A stretch of DNA of 64,000 nt from Phoenix dactylifera (taxonomy: Eukaryota; Streptophyta; Magnoliopsida; Arecales; Arecaceae). The stretch covers positions 20,119,674-20,183,673 of the forward strand of contig NC_052400.1 of the NCBI RefSeq assembly GCF_009389715.1, read 5' to 3'. Made by a program: the position numbers and the translations under genes. Below, one piece after another: positions 34,827-47,900 of this stretch (positions within the stretch are counted from its first letter, which is position 1; each line of letters starts with the position of its first letter). Below the pieces are notes generated by a model. The model made no database searches. It saw only the letters and a program-made list of their open reading frames with translations, and was not told the origin of the DNA.

Positions 34827-37410
34827 ATGCAGTCATGCAGTCAAATAAGAGTATAACTTATTTCCCGTCATAATGAGAATAATGCTTTTATTTTATTCTC
34901 AGGTAAACTTGTCCAGCGTTTAAGCGGAAAACTTGGGAAGGTTGTCCTTAAATTTCAAGAAAATATAATAACAGAAGGCACTATATTCCTCTGATGAGAC
35001 GGTCATGCAACAGCTCAAGCCATGAGAAGAATATGAGGTTCCATTGTTGCTGATTTGAGCGTTTTGAAGCATAGCCTATAATTGTATGCAAAAGCCAAAA
35101 TAATTGTTTTTCAGAAAAATGAAAGAATTTTATGGCAAAATCGGTAGACTATAGACCGTGGATGAAGGGAAGGAGTTTAATTGGCCAACTGAAAGATTAG
35201 AGCTCTCTATTTTCCTTTCTTTACTACTTTTTTTTCTCAATTCTTGGCTTAATATAGGAGCGATGTAAAGGTATTCGGGTACCCAACTTGCATAAAAAAT
35301 CAACTCAGAATGCTAAGTTTGAAATATTTAACGAGCCCCTTGTTCTCCTCCGTATGATATTAAATAACGGTTGTGTCACCGGCTCCTTTGAACTTGCATG
35401 CATTTTAATCAAAAGTCCATAGTCGTGACTACCTTGGTATTCTAGTCAAACCCATGACTTAATTTAACCCATGACTACCTCATGACATTTATTTTTATTC
35501 AACAATTTAACCCATAACTCAACAGAATTCTAGTCAAACTGTTAATTTTAAATAAAATCTAAATACCCCATCAAAAAAATAAAAAATAGTCAAAATAATC
35601 TTAAGTGACATAACAACAAACCAACGATATAAGAAAATATATATATCCTTTTCTTTGTTCAGAAATAGTTTCGACTTTTTACATGAGGTATATGATTTTA
35701 TTAATGCTATTAATTTAACTGGATGTAAATGTAAGTTTCACAAACTATTAAGTATAGATACTTGGATGTCCTCTAATCCACTGACATCTGTACTTTTCCC
35801 ATTCATTCAAATCAGGCGCTTTTACTCTCTATTAAGAAATCTATCCTGTGGGCATAGAGGGTTCAAATCAGCCCCCACGAGGCCTGAATTCGTAATCACG
35901 CTAGAAAACTTACATATGAATGCAGTCCATAGTTCTTTATTCCGGACAGATTGGCGCTGATCTGTATAAGCTGGGCCCAGTCATTTGGAAGCTAAAGAAA
36001 TTTATTAACAAATCCATTGACTTTAGAACTGGCTGCGGATTGATAAGATCGATTGAAGTGGATGCCATATTCAAGTAGTCGGCATAGGATGTGGTGGATG
36101 ATGGTAGAATAAGCTGAGTCTTCTTTGACTCTTGACATATCAAGTGGACTAGAGATTTCATCAAGTAATTATTTTAATTGGATCCTGATTTATTTATTGC
36201 ATTTTGAGAAGGATTGCACTTGGCAATTCTGCTAAGTCCTTAATGCCCAAGCTAATGAGGCCAGGTCTAACCTTTTGGTGCAAGGACAGATGAATAAATC
36301 TAATATCCCTCACCGCCCATCGTGAGGTCATTGATAATGGCTTTAAGGTATAAGGATCTTTTCCAATGTTCAGCCCATGAACTTGTTGGTGTTTTCATTA
36401 AAGAAAAGAAGTTTGTTAGTTGTTCAGACATGACTAGTAGCCGTTTGATGATCACTCTTTGTATTGAATAAGTTTCTCCAAGGATAGAAAGGAGGGAATT
36501 TATCATCTCCCCAGAAGCGTATAGAGAGTTCATCATATCTAAATGCTCAATTAGGAAACCACATAACTTATATAGAAGTTTAATTAGAGACAACGACATT
36601 AATTTTGAATTTAAAGTTGATTTAATACTAGTGAACAGTATCACTGACCTAACAAGCATGCCATTAGAGAAATATTTGCCTATGTCTGAGGTTAATTATT
36701 AAGATGCATAACTAAACAAATAGCTTTTGATGTTAGTTTTTCTTGAGTTGTAGACTTGGAGATAAGGACACGCTATTTTTTTCTTTAAATCTTGTGATAT
36801 CGCCACATTTATTTTGAAAGATTATTATAGCTTCAGACCCTACAGGGAACAACTTGCAAGGCAACTTCTCAAATCCTTTTCTTTTTGGATGATAAACTTC
36901 TTAAAACCATTTCAAAGTTGCACTTTCATTTAAAATCCATAGTCCAAGCTTCCAGTTTCTAAAACAACCTGAATAAGGACGGAGAGTAACAAAGGTGACA
37001 AGGAATCAGGATGTTCGGCCACTGATATTTGTTCAGTCACCTTTAATTAACGAAAACCGATAAGGATTGACCTATTAAATGCATGCCAAAGCTTATGATC
37101 GAGCTTAGTCATGGCCTCCTCGTAGATTACTTCAATGTTATTGGACCCGATATGATGGTGAAATCTTCCAAAGATTGGAAACTTCAAGGAAGCAGGAGAT
37201 GGAAAACAGGTTTATTCGAAGTATATTATGTATTGGTTCTAGAACAAGGCCCTCTTTAGTCTTGCATGTAGTACTTGTTTCAACAGATCAGATACATGGG
37301 CCCCACTAAACTCATTCAAAGGTTCAATGAGATTCGCCCATCAGTTGGTCGTTCGAGCCCTTATGAGAATCTCTCCTTCCATGTACCTTGAATTTCCACG
37401 CCAGACACCC
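34827..37410. other. Intergenic region without recognised genes
   Basis: Open frames at 35655-36164 and on the minus strand at 36300-36659 are long enough to notice, but show no family motif and no splice-linked continuation. The stretch 35990-36660 has fairly even base composition and could be a decayed coding element. I cannot assign it. Confidence 0.35.
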
Positions 37411-37785
37411 AATTGTAAGTATGCATGCATGTTATTGACCTTGAATGGAAATGTGAGGCTCGCATTCCATTGAGGTTTTTCCTCTTTTTTTTTCCTTTTT
37501 CTTTTAAGGATCATGATGTTATTATTCAATTGTAAGTATGCATGCATGTTATTGACCTTGAATGGAACTGTGAGACTCGCATTCCATTGTGGTTTTTCTT
37601 TCTTTTTTCTTTTTTCTTTTGAGGATCACGATGTTATTATTTATATTATTATTCAACTGTAAGTATGCATGCATGTTATTGATCTTGAATGGAACTGTGA
37701 GATTCGATCGCATTCCATTGAGGTTTTTCTTTCTTGTTTCCTTTTTCTTTTTAAGGATCACGATGCTATTATTTATGTTTATTAA
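37411..37785. repeat. Tandem repeat, three copies of about 117-127 bp
   Basis: The word TGTAAGTATGCATGCATGTT recurs at 37414, 37531 and 37658. Each copy continues with TTGAATGGAA, a GTGAG word, CGCATTCCATTG and a T/C-rich run, and ends in AAGGATCA and GATGTTATTATT. The third interval is longer because of an inserted TTATATTATTAT-like stretch. The array is non-coding. Confidence 0.9.
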
Positions 37786-38514
37786 ATAGATTCACTTTGC
37801 CTAATGACAAAAAATAGTATTAAGATGTTTGATCTGCAATTGTTCATCAGCCAATAAATCTGCTTGCCAGCTAACCTGAATTATTGGATCGATTTCATTT
37901 TAGAACATGTGGGGGCCTTGAAGATTTTTCTTAATCAGGACCAGTCCTTGCGTGAATGTGCAGGCCTTCTCATCATATATCTTCACCAGTTTCAACCTGT
38001 TGAGCACGAGCATGACTTTTCAAGTTTTAGAACATCCAGGGTATCTATTTCGGTCCAATGCTAACTATTTAATACTACATAAATTAGATTGCAATCTTAC
38101 AAAATAATGTTTCAGGCCTTTGGAAGAGCTAAAGTAAATTATCAGCTCCTTTCAGATGACATCACGCAAATTGTTTATGATGTCCCAATAAAATAGAGTT
38201 TGACTTGAGAGTTTTTGGCTTGCGCTTTCAAATAAGATAATTGGAATGGTCCACTTTTCTGCCCTTCAAGAAGTTCTTGAGGTGAATTGAATGTCAGTAA
38301 AATAGTTGGAGTATTTGGTTTGGATTCTTGCAAGTGAAGTCCTTGCATCAAAATCATTATAATTTCGTATTTGGTTTGGACTTTGGTAAATTTCATATTT
38401 GGTTTGGAATTTTTACCCCATTTTTAGGAAAAGAGAGTAACAAATCAAGCAGTGGAATTACCCAAACCCCAATACTTGCAAAAACACATCCCAAGTTTTA
38501 AATTTGGCACTTCC

Positions 38515-38700
38515 ACCTAAGGTTCGCCATTTTGGTATCGGTGCTCATAACGGTGCCACATTAGTATAGTATCGGTATGGTATGGTACGGTACAAAATTT
38601 TTTTGGCGTACCGAGTACTGGTACGTACCAAACTGGTATGGTATAATATGCCTATTACCGTCTGGTTCGGATCGATATAGCATACCTTGCCTCCGTCATT
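38515..38700. repeat. GGTACGGTAC-type palindromic repeat
   Basis: The segment is dense in short palindromic words such as GGTATGGTACGGTAC, CCGAGTACTGGTACGTACC and GGTATGGTATAATATG. Such GTAC-rich blocks are typical of small dispersed plant repeats with foldback potential. Ends and target duplications were not determined. Confidence 0.5.
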
Positions 38701-40943
38701 TGAAGCTTATATCGTTTTTCTACGATGAGAAACATGCCGACATTGGATTGTGTTAATTCTATAACAATTGATCCCAATACCTTTCCGGGTCCATGAACTT
38801 CTATAAATGCTTGAATAGTCCTTAACAATCAAAATCTGGATTCCAGTATTATCGTTACAATACTGTTCCATATTTTACAAGTTTAAACTTTTTTATCTGC
38901 AGACCTCATCCGGCATTATGGTGGACTAATCAAGGTGCGACAAAATATGCCTAAGGCCAATTCCAACTTCTGTTAACAGACTGACTCTGTATTAAATTTT
39001 CCATTTATTCAATGATGTCGTGGTTACTTGAGGGTTCACAAAAGCCATGACTATTCCTGCCTTGGAATAAGGGATCTTGAACAGGGTGCATGAGAACAAA
39101 CATGTCAAAATAAGACTTAGGTATCATATGCCCCCCCAGCCTTTGCTTAATGGGTAGCAAAACCTGGTCCCCTTCCTTTCTAAATGCCATAGTCCGGCCA
39201 CAATAACTTTCAAGTGTAACGTGGCTGCAACCTCCACCACTACTATGTGGTTGATGAGTTGGAGATAAAAATAGAGGAGAAATCATACCCTACACCGTGT
39301 GCGCCACGCCAATCACCTCATCTTTCTCCTATGGGCTCCATTCATCGTGCACTTATCTCAGTACTAGAGTATAATTTGCCAAAATGGAGGGCCGGGACGG
39401 CTTTGAGTACTGCATCCCGGGGGGTTGGACCACCAAAACAAAGAAGCCTAGCACCTCACATGTGTCCTCGCTTTGGTGATCCCATGCAACTGTGCTCATT
39501 GATGGTGTCATGAGTTCTACATGAATTGCTGATCTACTAATTCGACTGTTTTGTGGGTCAGCCCAATCGTTTAAAGATTTCTTTTTTAAAAGAAAGAAAA
39601 GAGAAAAGAAAACAGGACATTTTTCACTGTGTCATGGCATTAACTTTCTTACCAAGCTATAATTGAGTTGTCCAAATATGTGATTCACATGCTTAATAGC
39701 GCCAATGCAGCAGTGGCCCCAAATCATTTTACTTTGGCTTCAGGCACTAATAAAGATGGTTCACTTTTTTTTTTATATATTAGAACATGCCTTTTCTTGC
39801 GTGGATTTGATATGTGATGTTGAAATAAACATTAGCAATCCATTGTGATAGTAATCACTTTGGATACCGTTCCTGAACGTCTGCCAATGAGACACCACCT
39901 TGGACTAGTATCATGTACCATTCTGGTAGTTGCATCGTGGCACAAGTTTAAGCACATAGTTTAACTCTGCTTTGAAGTGATTAAACACTTAATTATTACT
40001 CAATTACAACCTCAGTATCTCCACTGTTGTGGATATGCTAAGAATATCCTCTGCGTCCCGTATTAAGGATTAGAAACTGGCAAAGAGGAAAAAAAGACTA
40101 TCAATGATCATAATCTCACTTGTTTATGTGTTTTCTTTCTTTCTTTCTTTTGTTTTTTTTTTTGGAGGGGAAGAGTCAAAGACTGCGAAAGACTGGTGCA
40201 GAGAGAAACGGCTCAGAGGCATGACTGAAACTTCTTCAAATTGATTCTCTGACACGTACGAACTTCATGTGACTCGTGCATGAAAAAGAAGGAACACTCC
40301 AATATATATCCTTCCCTGAAAAATAAGAGACTTGATAGAATTATAAAGGAAAAACTCTTCTTTATATTTTTTATTATAGATGCCTTCATATCGTGTCTGC
40401 TCTAATAAATGCAGAAAAATTTTTACGCCAAGGGAATCTCGTAATATTGCCTTTTTCTTTTTTTTTTTGGCTTCTTAAAGCCTTTGATGCGTACGTTCTT
40501 TTCACCTTCCTTTGCTCAGCTTTGAATGGGTCATTCCATCACCCATGCAAGTTTCGTGACCTCTGAGCAGGCTGAACCAAAACAGTTGCTGGGGCACACA
40601 TCCAGGATTCGTGGCTTTACCTCTCCAAACCAGTCTCATGAACATATATATTACCCCAGTCATCCCTCGTAAAGTAGCAGTTAATTGAAACAAACTATGA
40701 AATAGCGTTAGTAACTGCATAAAAAACATTAAGATCCAGCATCCCCTGTTCATCATGTACATCAAGATATGAACGTACTGTCCATATCAGTAGCCAGGTG
40801 AAGATTAAAGAAAAAGGAGAGATGGTCCAATCTAGAAACAAAAGCTTCTATTGTTGCTGATGATGTTAATCTCCTGTCTGTTCTCTAATTAATGACTTCT
40901 TCTAAGGGTTTGCTACGAGTATGCGACCTGTAGTGGCTTGGTG
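38701..40943. other. Intergenic region and 3' flank of the MYB gene
   Basis: No gene is supported. Open frames at 39005-39513 are GC-richer than their surroundings and lack family features. The right-hand end, up to the stop of the MYB gene at 40944, is presumably its 3' untranslated region. Confidence 0.4.
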
Positions 40944-42315
40944 TCAGAAAGTGATCCACTTGTCGGCCAGTGCAGCTTGATTGGGAGCGCCCTCCCCAGT
41001 CTTCTCCTGATAACCGTAATAGTCATTGAAGAATTCGGCGAAGAAGGCATCATCCCCGCCGGGCCCGTCAGCCGAGCAGTACTTGGCATAGTTGTTGCTG
41101 CTGTTCTCCATGGTAACCGAGGAGGAAGCCGTGGAGGCATCATCATGCGGTGAAACGGCATGGAGGTTGGCACTCCCTTTGAGACCGGGAGGTCCGACGA
41201 GCCCCGCAAGTGGAAAAAATGGTGTCTTGTGGCCAAACATGAAGCTGGGGTTTACCGGAACTGATGCGGGGGAGCCTTCGTTTGAAGGAGCCAAGAAGTC
41301 ATCACAGGTGTAGGTCTCGGTTTTGATGGTTGGGATGATAAGAGAAGCAGGCGCTGGTGCTGGTGAAGCTGTCTGATGAATGAGATTGGTATTGGTGGTG
41401 GTGGTGGTGGTGGTGGCGGAGGAGGAGGAGGAGGAGGAGGTGATGTTGCTGTAGAGGGATGCTTGTGCTGCCATCATCTTCTTCTTTAACTTGGTGTTCC
41501 AGTAGTTTTTGACATCATTATCGGTTCTTCCAGGCAATTGGGTTGCTATGACGGACCACCTAATCCAATTGAAGAAAGGGAGTGTTACAGTGCTACTGTG
41601 CTACAAGATAAACAACCGTTAAAATTATATATATATACATATAAAAGCTTGACAGTTTACCTGCTTCCTATTTTATTGTAGAGAGTGCAAATGATGTTAT
41701 CTTCTTCCTCGGTAAAGCCTCCATGTTTGATGTCTGGCCTGAGGTAATTGAGCCATCTCAAGCGACAGCTTTTTCCGCAACGTTTCAACCCTGAAGTGAG
41801 ATTAAGAAATTAGAAGGCGAGGTCTTTACGATCTATTTGGAAACATATAAGATGAAGATTGTGTGCGCGCCCACCAAGCAATTTGTAGAAACAAGAAGAG
41901 AAAGTGTGTCAAAATATCTGAAGGGAAATTAAAACATTCTTATTGGAGTGAAAAATGTGGAAAACGAGAAATGGAATATATTAGAAAAATATCCATGAAA
42001 AAACATCAAAATAAAGAAGAAAAAAAAAGTGCTCCTGCAATAGTATGAAAAGGGTACCCTGAAATTTCAATTGCTTTGTACAAGGAAATTTTTTTAACAT
42101 AAGGGCACTTTAAAATATAAAAATAATAAAAAGGCTTAAAAGCTTGGAGGATTAACAAAAAGAAAAGAAAAGAACGGACCTGCTTTCTGGGGCAAAGCGA
42201 TCCAGTTGCCACCAGTTCCATGTCTCTCAAGATAGCTCTTGAGAGCCATGTCTTCCTCTGGAGACCATGGCCCCCTCTTCACATTTGTCTTGTCACAGCA
42301 CGGAGCTCTACCCAT
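40944..42315 (-). CDS. R2R3-MYB transcription factor, RAX/MYB36 subgroup (3 exons)
   Basis: Exons on the minus strand are 42315-42180, 41790-41661 and 41559-40944. They join in frame to 293 residues, and the middle exon has the classic 130-bp R2R3-MYB size. The N-terminus is [18 protein letters not shown]2 has W17, W38 and W58. R3 has F71 in place of the first Trp, then W90 and W109, as is normal for the family. [20 protein letters not shown] is characteristic of subgroup 14 (RAX1-3, MYB36, MYB68, MYB84, MYB87). Members of this group control axillary meristem formation or root endodermis differentiation; which role applies here cannot be told from sequence. The C-terminal part has a Ser run and a Thr run, probably from microsatellite expansion, and ends ADKWITF. 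Confidence 0.93.
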
Positions 42316-42849
42316 CACCAAGGCCGCCTCTAAAAGGAGAGCAGAGAGTAGATAGGAACAGGACGAAAGGGAGGAGAGGTTGGCCTCGTAGGTTGCTTTG
42401 AAGAGGAACAAATAAACTGGGGGAGCAAGGCTTTAATAAATAATGGGGAGAAGAGTTTTGGAGAAGCTTTTTGCTGGAGGCTTGGCCGCGTACGACGACC
42501 CCAGAACTGTGTATAAAGTGGACAGCCCAGAGGCTGGCTTTTCTATTACTCTGTCTGCTTTCTTTCTCGGGGGAGGGAGGAAAGGAGAGAACCCGGTCAG
42601 CGTTGGAAGGACGAGAGTTTGTTCAAAAGCTGAGATCGGAGGATATTGTGAGATCTGGACCGTCCGATCGCTGGGGCCGCTTAGAAGGCTCTCTAATCGG
42701 ACGGCTGCCATCGGGACATCACATGGGCGTTCGCCCGTTGTGGCTCTGGGAGTGGCATCGCCTGGATACGGATTTCGAGGCTGATCCCCGTTTCAGAACG
42801 GACGGCAGCATGGAAAGCTCGAAGCCAACTGAAGAGTCAGGGATTCCCT

Positions 42850-42970
42850 GTTGCTTCTTCTTCTTCTTCCCCTCTTTCTTTTCTTTCCCCTTTCTTCTTC
42901 TTCTTCCCCTCTTTCTTTTCTTTCCCCTTTCTTCTTCTTCTTCTTCTTCTTCTTTTTTTTTTTTTTTTTT
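42850..42970. repeat. TTC/TTTC microsatellite running into a poly-T tract
   Basis: Imperfect TTC and CCCCTTTCTTC repeats extend from 42850 to 42950 and include a near-perfect duplicated unit (CCCCTCTTTCTTTTCTTT). A run of about 20 T follows. The poly-T is best read as the poly(A) tail of the minus-strand LINE fragment on its right. Confidence 0.85.
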
Positions 42971-43354
42971 ACAGTTAATTTATACATAACGAGTACAAAT
43001 ACATCCATTAAAATCGGCAAACAAAAAGTCCTAAAATACACCATATATCTCACCCTTTCCAACTTATAGGGTGCCTTCTAAGTGGCTTGCTGCATATGCC
43101 GCCATCCTGTCCGCCGCCCCGTTAGTCTCACGATATGCATGCATAATTTGAAATGTAATATTTTTCCTCATCATTAACCAGATATTATGGAGCAGGGAAT
43201 GAACTCCTCCATCATTGCTCGGGGCCATTCGGACCCAGCTGATCACCGTGATCAAATCATCCTCTAAGAGGATGTATTTTTGTATTTTTTTCTTCTTTTG
43301 CATATGTAAATTTCTCATCATTTTCTCTTCTTCGTCCTGTTCTGAACTAGTCAA
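42951..43354 (-). mobile_element. LINE 3' end with RNase H remnant (fragment A)
   Basis: The minus strand encodes a RNase H-domain end (VISWVR, then HAYRETNGAADRMA) that is characteristic of plant L1-type non-LTR retrotransposons. It is followed by a DFNGCICTR-like 3' terminus and a poly(A) tail (poly-T at 42951-42970). It is heavily truncated at its 5' side. The same protein end is found at 45.0 and 53.0 kb. Confidence 0.8.
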
Positions 43355-43626
43355 TTAGTTTAAACTAAATTCCAAATTCGATGGTAAAGGTTTGGGAAAT
43401 GAGTTCGGATTCTGGACAAGTAAATCCAGTGGTAAAGATATAATAAATGAACATAATTTGTTGGATACCATTGGAGAAGAGGTAAATGGTGAAGGCTTGG
43501 ATATCATTGGATTATGATTACTTGAATAATTAAAAATTTGAAAAGACATAAATAACCGAATTTTGGTGAAGAGAGGTCGTGAAGTTTTTTATAATACAAT
43601 GCTCCAACCCTGCAAGATACCTTTAA

Positions 43627-44107
43627 GGGCTCGTTTGGTTCGCGGGAAGCATTTTCCTTCCTAGGAATATGATTCCTGGAAAACAAATTCCTAGGAAGAG
43701 GATGCCTAGGAAAGTACTTTTGGCATGTTTGGTTGACCATGGGAAAGTGACAAATTTCGAAGGTGCTTATGTTTGGTTGGCCATCCACTTTCCTAGGAAA
43801 GTTATATATAATTCCTATTATGCCCTTAATAAAAATTAAGTTTTTAATGCCTCTTTAATGCTTCTTTAATGCTGAAAGGACTTTTTGGGAAAAAGTAAAA
43901 ATGGAGTGATTCCCGCCTCATGGGAAAGTAACTTTCCCATGTTTCTCATGGGAAAGACTTTCCCATGAAATATGGGAATCACATTCCCATGGGAATATAA
44001 CTTTCCCTTCTCTCTCCTTTGAAAACTCCAACCAAACAAGAGGCATCTCATTACTTTCCCGTTGACCACACTTTCCCCCCTTCTTTTCCCGTGAACCAAA
44101 CGAGCCC
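43627..44107. mobile_element. MITE, PIF/Harbinger-like (copy 2)
   Basis: It is 481 bp with ends GGGCTCGTTTGGTTCGCGGGAA and TTCCCGTGAACCAAACGAGCCC, which are inverted repeats with few mismatches. It is flanked on both sides by TAA (43624-43626 and 44108-44110), the target duplication typical of Harbinger-type insertion. The interior is non-coding and rich in CCCATGGGAA-like palindromes. It is clearly the same family as the 24.8 kb element but better preserved. Confidence 0.9.
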
Positions 44108-44664
44108 TAAAAGGAATAAAATGTCCAACAATGTCATCACTTTCGCAAATAGCATAGTTGGTTTACAGAGAGATTGTATTAAATCTGCTAATGGTGATAT
44201 TCAGGTTAGAGGATATTCACCCTTGTTCTTACCAAGAAAAATTAAATTTACTGGTTGCTGTATTGAAAATTAAGTTCTTACTTAGTTATTTGTTAAGAAA
44301 GAAGTTAAAATATTGATGGGAAGTTAATGGAGTGAACTCATTAAAACTTTGCAACATAGTAAGTTCGGCACCCACTTATTGCTTCTAAACCTAATTTTTT
44401 TTTTATAATTAAGAAAGTTTATTCCATTGATCTCACTATAATAATGAGGGCCAAAACATAATACATCATTTGTCATCTTTGTCTTAATTAAAGGATAACA
44501 TAACATTGAAGAATTTTAGGATCTAATTACTAATCAAAAAGATAATAAACATTTATAATCAAAATTAAGAATTATTTAAAAAATGATAAAAACTTAATCA
44601 TATACATAGAACTATATTTTGGAACCCCAAATAAATGGAAAGAATAGATCTATCATTTCTTCAG

Positions 44665-44689
44665 GGGGGGAGGGGGGGGGGGGGGGGGA
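44665..44689 (+). repeat. Poly-G tract
   Basis: An almost uninterrupted run of G with a single A lies in otherwise AT-rich DNA. Such a run could fold into a G-quadruplex, and it is also a frequent site of assembly or sequencing length error. Confidence 0.9.
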
Positions 44690-44989
44690 ATAGTCCTACT
44701 CAAAAGTACACTTGTATCGGATTGATTGTTTTAGAATCAAGAGAGTGAAAATGAGAATAATGATGAAAATATGCCAAATAGCACGTAATCCACTATAAAT
44801 AATACCATTCTAATATCTTTTAGTCGAAGCACATAAAATCATGGAGGCAAATAATGTATACATGGATCCAACTAGAGCTGTTCATGGGTCGGGTTTAGCA
44901 TAAAAAATATCAAATTTAAATAGGTCTAGCCTGATGCCCAACTAAATATAAAAAGAGTTTAGGCTCGAGACCCGACCCATGATCAGTTT

Positions 44990-47900
44990 TAGATCCAACA
45001 CTTGCCCAACCTTAAGCTATTTCTCTTTTTTTTCTCGTTGTTTTTACCGTTCTGCTTGGATCCAACCTTCTCTCTCTCTCTTTCTCTTTTTTGGATACAT
45101 CCTACTATCCTAGTATGGGTACATCCAAGAAAGTCGGAAAAAAGAAGATAGTGAAGAAGAAGGTGGTGAAGTCTCATAGCTATTACAACTCCTGACATCA
45201 AAGTATTGTACAACAAACGATACAACCCAATCAGCAGCCCCATTCGCCTCGCGATACACATGGGTAACCTAGGAGGCCACACAGTCTCTCAACCGATTGC
45301 GGATGTCCTTCAATATTGGGTGATCGTCGCCAACCCTAACATAGCCCTTGATCCACTCGATGATAGTCGTTGAATCTCCTTCCAGGTGAACCCACTCCTT
45401 CTTCAAGGTAAGTCACGCATAGATAATATCCTTCTAAGCGGCTCTCAGGTTAGCTCCAGGAGCTGAGGTGTCATAGAGCCGACAACCTCCAACAGCAACC
45501 AATCTAGAATCAACATCTCTGATCTAAACCTGGCCCCTCCTCTTCTCTCATCATTAGACAACTGCCATCAAAATTAACCTTGAGAAAGCTTGAAGGTGGG
45601 GCCTCCAAGAAAACAAAAATTGTTTGAGATGCTCCAAGAGCTAAGCGGGAAGTCTGGATGTCCCTCGCAATTCCAGGTCATCCAAAAATCTGCACATCAA
45701 AGAACTCATCAATATGGAGGAACACCCTATTAGCCACCGCCCTTTAGTTCTAACGCCGCCCCTCAAAGATCCTGTAGTTCCTGTCTGGCCAGATATGATA
45801 AACAATATAAATAGACCTGACCCCCTATTATCAGTAGAGGGTCTCATCAATAAACATTTTAAGTAATCAAGGAAGGCAGTAACCAGGCTCGAGGACCGCT
45901 GGAAGCACCTGTTGGATCCTGCTAGTTGCCAAACCTGGATTGCTCTCAGGCAGCAAAACAAGACATGCTCGATAGACTCCACCATATCCCGACACCCATC
46001 ATAGGTAGGGTGGAGCCTCACACCCCATCTACTAAAAACCCTCCTAATCTGGAGGCTGCCCCATGCCACCTTCCACAAGAAGGAGGCAACTCAGGGGTGA
46101 ACACAGAGCTTCCATAACCAGCCGCCACCTATCGACCAAGATGCCTTAGCTATGTAAAGCTCTCCTAGATCAATGACTCTCACCTTAGATCTACAAGTCG
46201 TACTCCAGACTCTTCTGTCAGAGCCTCCCCCCTTAGAATTGGCATGGCTAAAATTTTTTCAGCCATCTAGGTCCCAAAGAGCCACATGATCTTCGCAGCA
46301 TTCCATTTCTACTCCCTAGAGATGAAGAGGTCGCACACCCTAAGGCCAGAGCTCTCCACATCAACCATAGTGGGCCACAACCGAAATGGAAGATCTGACA
46401 CTCAGGAATCCTTTAGAACATCGATCGACCAGCCATCACCTGATCTGGGAGGTCACCTCCAATGCCCTATTACACATCTCCCACCAAATAAAGGACCTGT
46501 GCCAACCTACCTGGAAGTCCAATACCATGGTCACTCTACTTATCCCTTATCAAGGAGCTCCACAGTCCATCCGGTTCAAGCAGGAACCGGGCAACATGTG
46601 TGACCACCATAGCCTCCCTTTTCATCAACAAGGAACAAATAAATAGGCCCTCTCTACCCCTAGGTTAGCAAACAACCTTCCAGGCTACAAGGTGAAGACC
46701 CCAACTACCACCCTGCACCCTTCATATGAAGTTTCTGAATAGCTACTCCACCTTCACCAACAGGCCCTTCAACGGAATGGTGTGAGATAATAAAAAAAAT
46801 TGAGGTTGAGCTGAGAACCGATCTCACCAAGGTAACTCTCCCCATCATAGAGCTCTAGCCTACCAATCCCCCATCCTTCGTCTAATCCTCCACCCTCCGT
46901 TGGAGACCACACTCCCATCATGGTCGCCATTGCTGAGGATGATGAGGCACGCCAAAGTAGTTCGATGTGATCTATCGGGAAAGAAGGCAACCGCTCGGGT
47001 TGTTGGGGATCCTCGAACTAGGCCTAAGATGAACTGGTTGCCCTCGGGTCCACACCCGATCGTCCCGTAGGCCTTCGTTCTACGGAGAGGCTCCTGGCCC
47101 ACTGGAGGCTCGACCAAAGTTGGCCTCCAACACTGCCTCATCAATGCACCTAGGCACACTGGCCCGGTCCATCACTCCCTTGGCTTGGGCCCAATCCGTT
47201 TCGCTCCACGTCCCGGCCCCTAACTCCGACTCGAAATCGAGTTGCCTCGTTGCCTCGCCATTTTTTGCCAAGTCTAGGACAAGATACACCTTATCTAGAG
47301 ACTGCCAATGAGCCACCTTCATCAACTTTTGCCATCCATCTAAGTCAGGCGGCAAGCCATGAGTACTCGACCTAATGCATGCTAAACTCAGCCTGGACTA
47401 GGACGATATTGGTTCAGAGGTTGACTCGGTCGTCTTCCGTAGTCGAGCACCACTTCTGGGACCTCTAGGTTGCCGGATTTTGGTCGTCGCAAACCACGAC
47501 CCAAACACCAGAAACCTAGCTCGATCCAGCCCCTCATCCACTAATGCTGTCGTCCCTAGGTCTATCCCACCACCATGGAAATCGGGAACACCCTTCCTTG
47601 TACATGGTCCTCCACCATCGGCATTGGCAGGGGGAACCGACACTCCTCCTTGTGGCCCATTCTACCACATTGGTAGCAGAACGATATCACGTTTCGTAGA
47701 CAAAGCTCTGCCAAAACACCCTAGATTGCCTCCGGATTAGAATCCTCGATTTGAGCATATCTAGGGCATTGATTTCCAGCTTCACCCGAGTGTATCCTAG
47801 CTTCCGCAGTTACTCGGTGAAGTCATCAAGAGCCAACGATCAACCGGCCGCCGCCGTGATCTCCAAGATCGACGCCCTCTTCTAGTATTTCAACCGCAGG

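Noticed and set aside
35850-35875. Possible tRNA B-box-like GGGTTCAAATC
   Set aside because: No A-box or acceptor-stem pairing can be built around it.
36300-36659. Minus-strand frame of 119 residues
   Set aside because: It looks superficially protein-like but shows no motif of any transposon or host family, and the neighbouring sequence offers no continuation.
39005-39513. Overlapping frames on both strands near 39.2 kb
   Set aside because: They have no domain signature. I could not decide for either strand, so I did not call a gene.
42793-43069. Lys-rich or Leu/Phe-rich frames around the TTC tract
   Set aside because: They are translations of a microsatellite and the LINE poly(A) tail.
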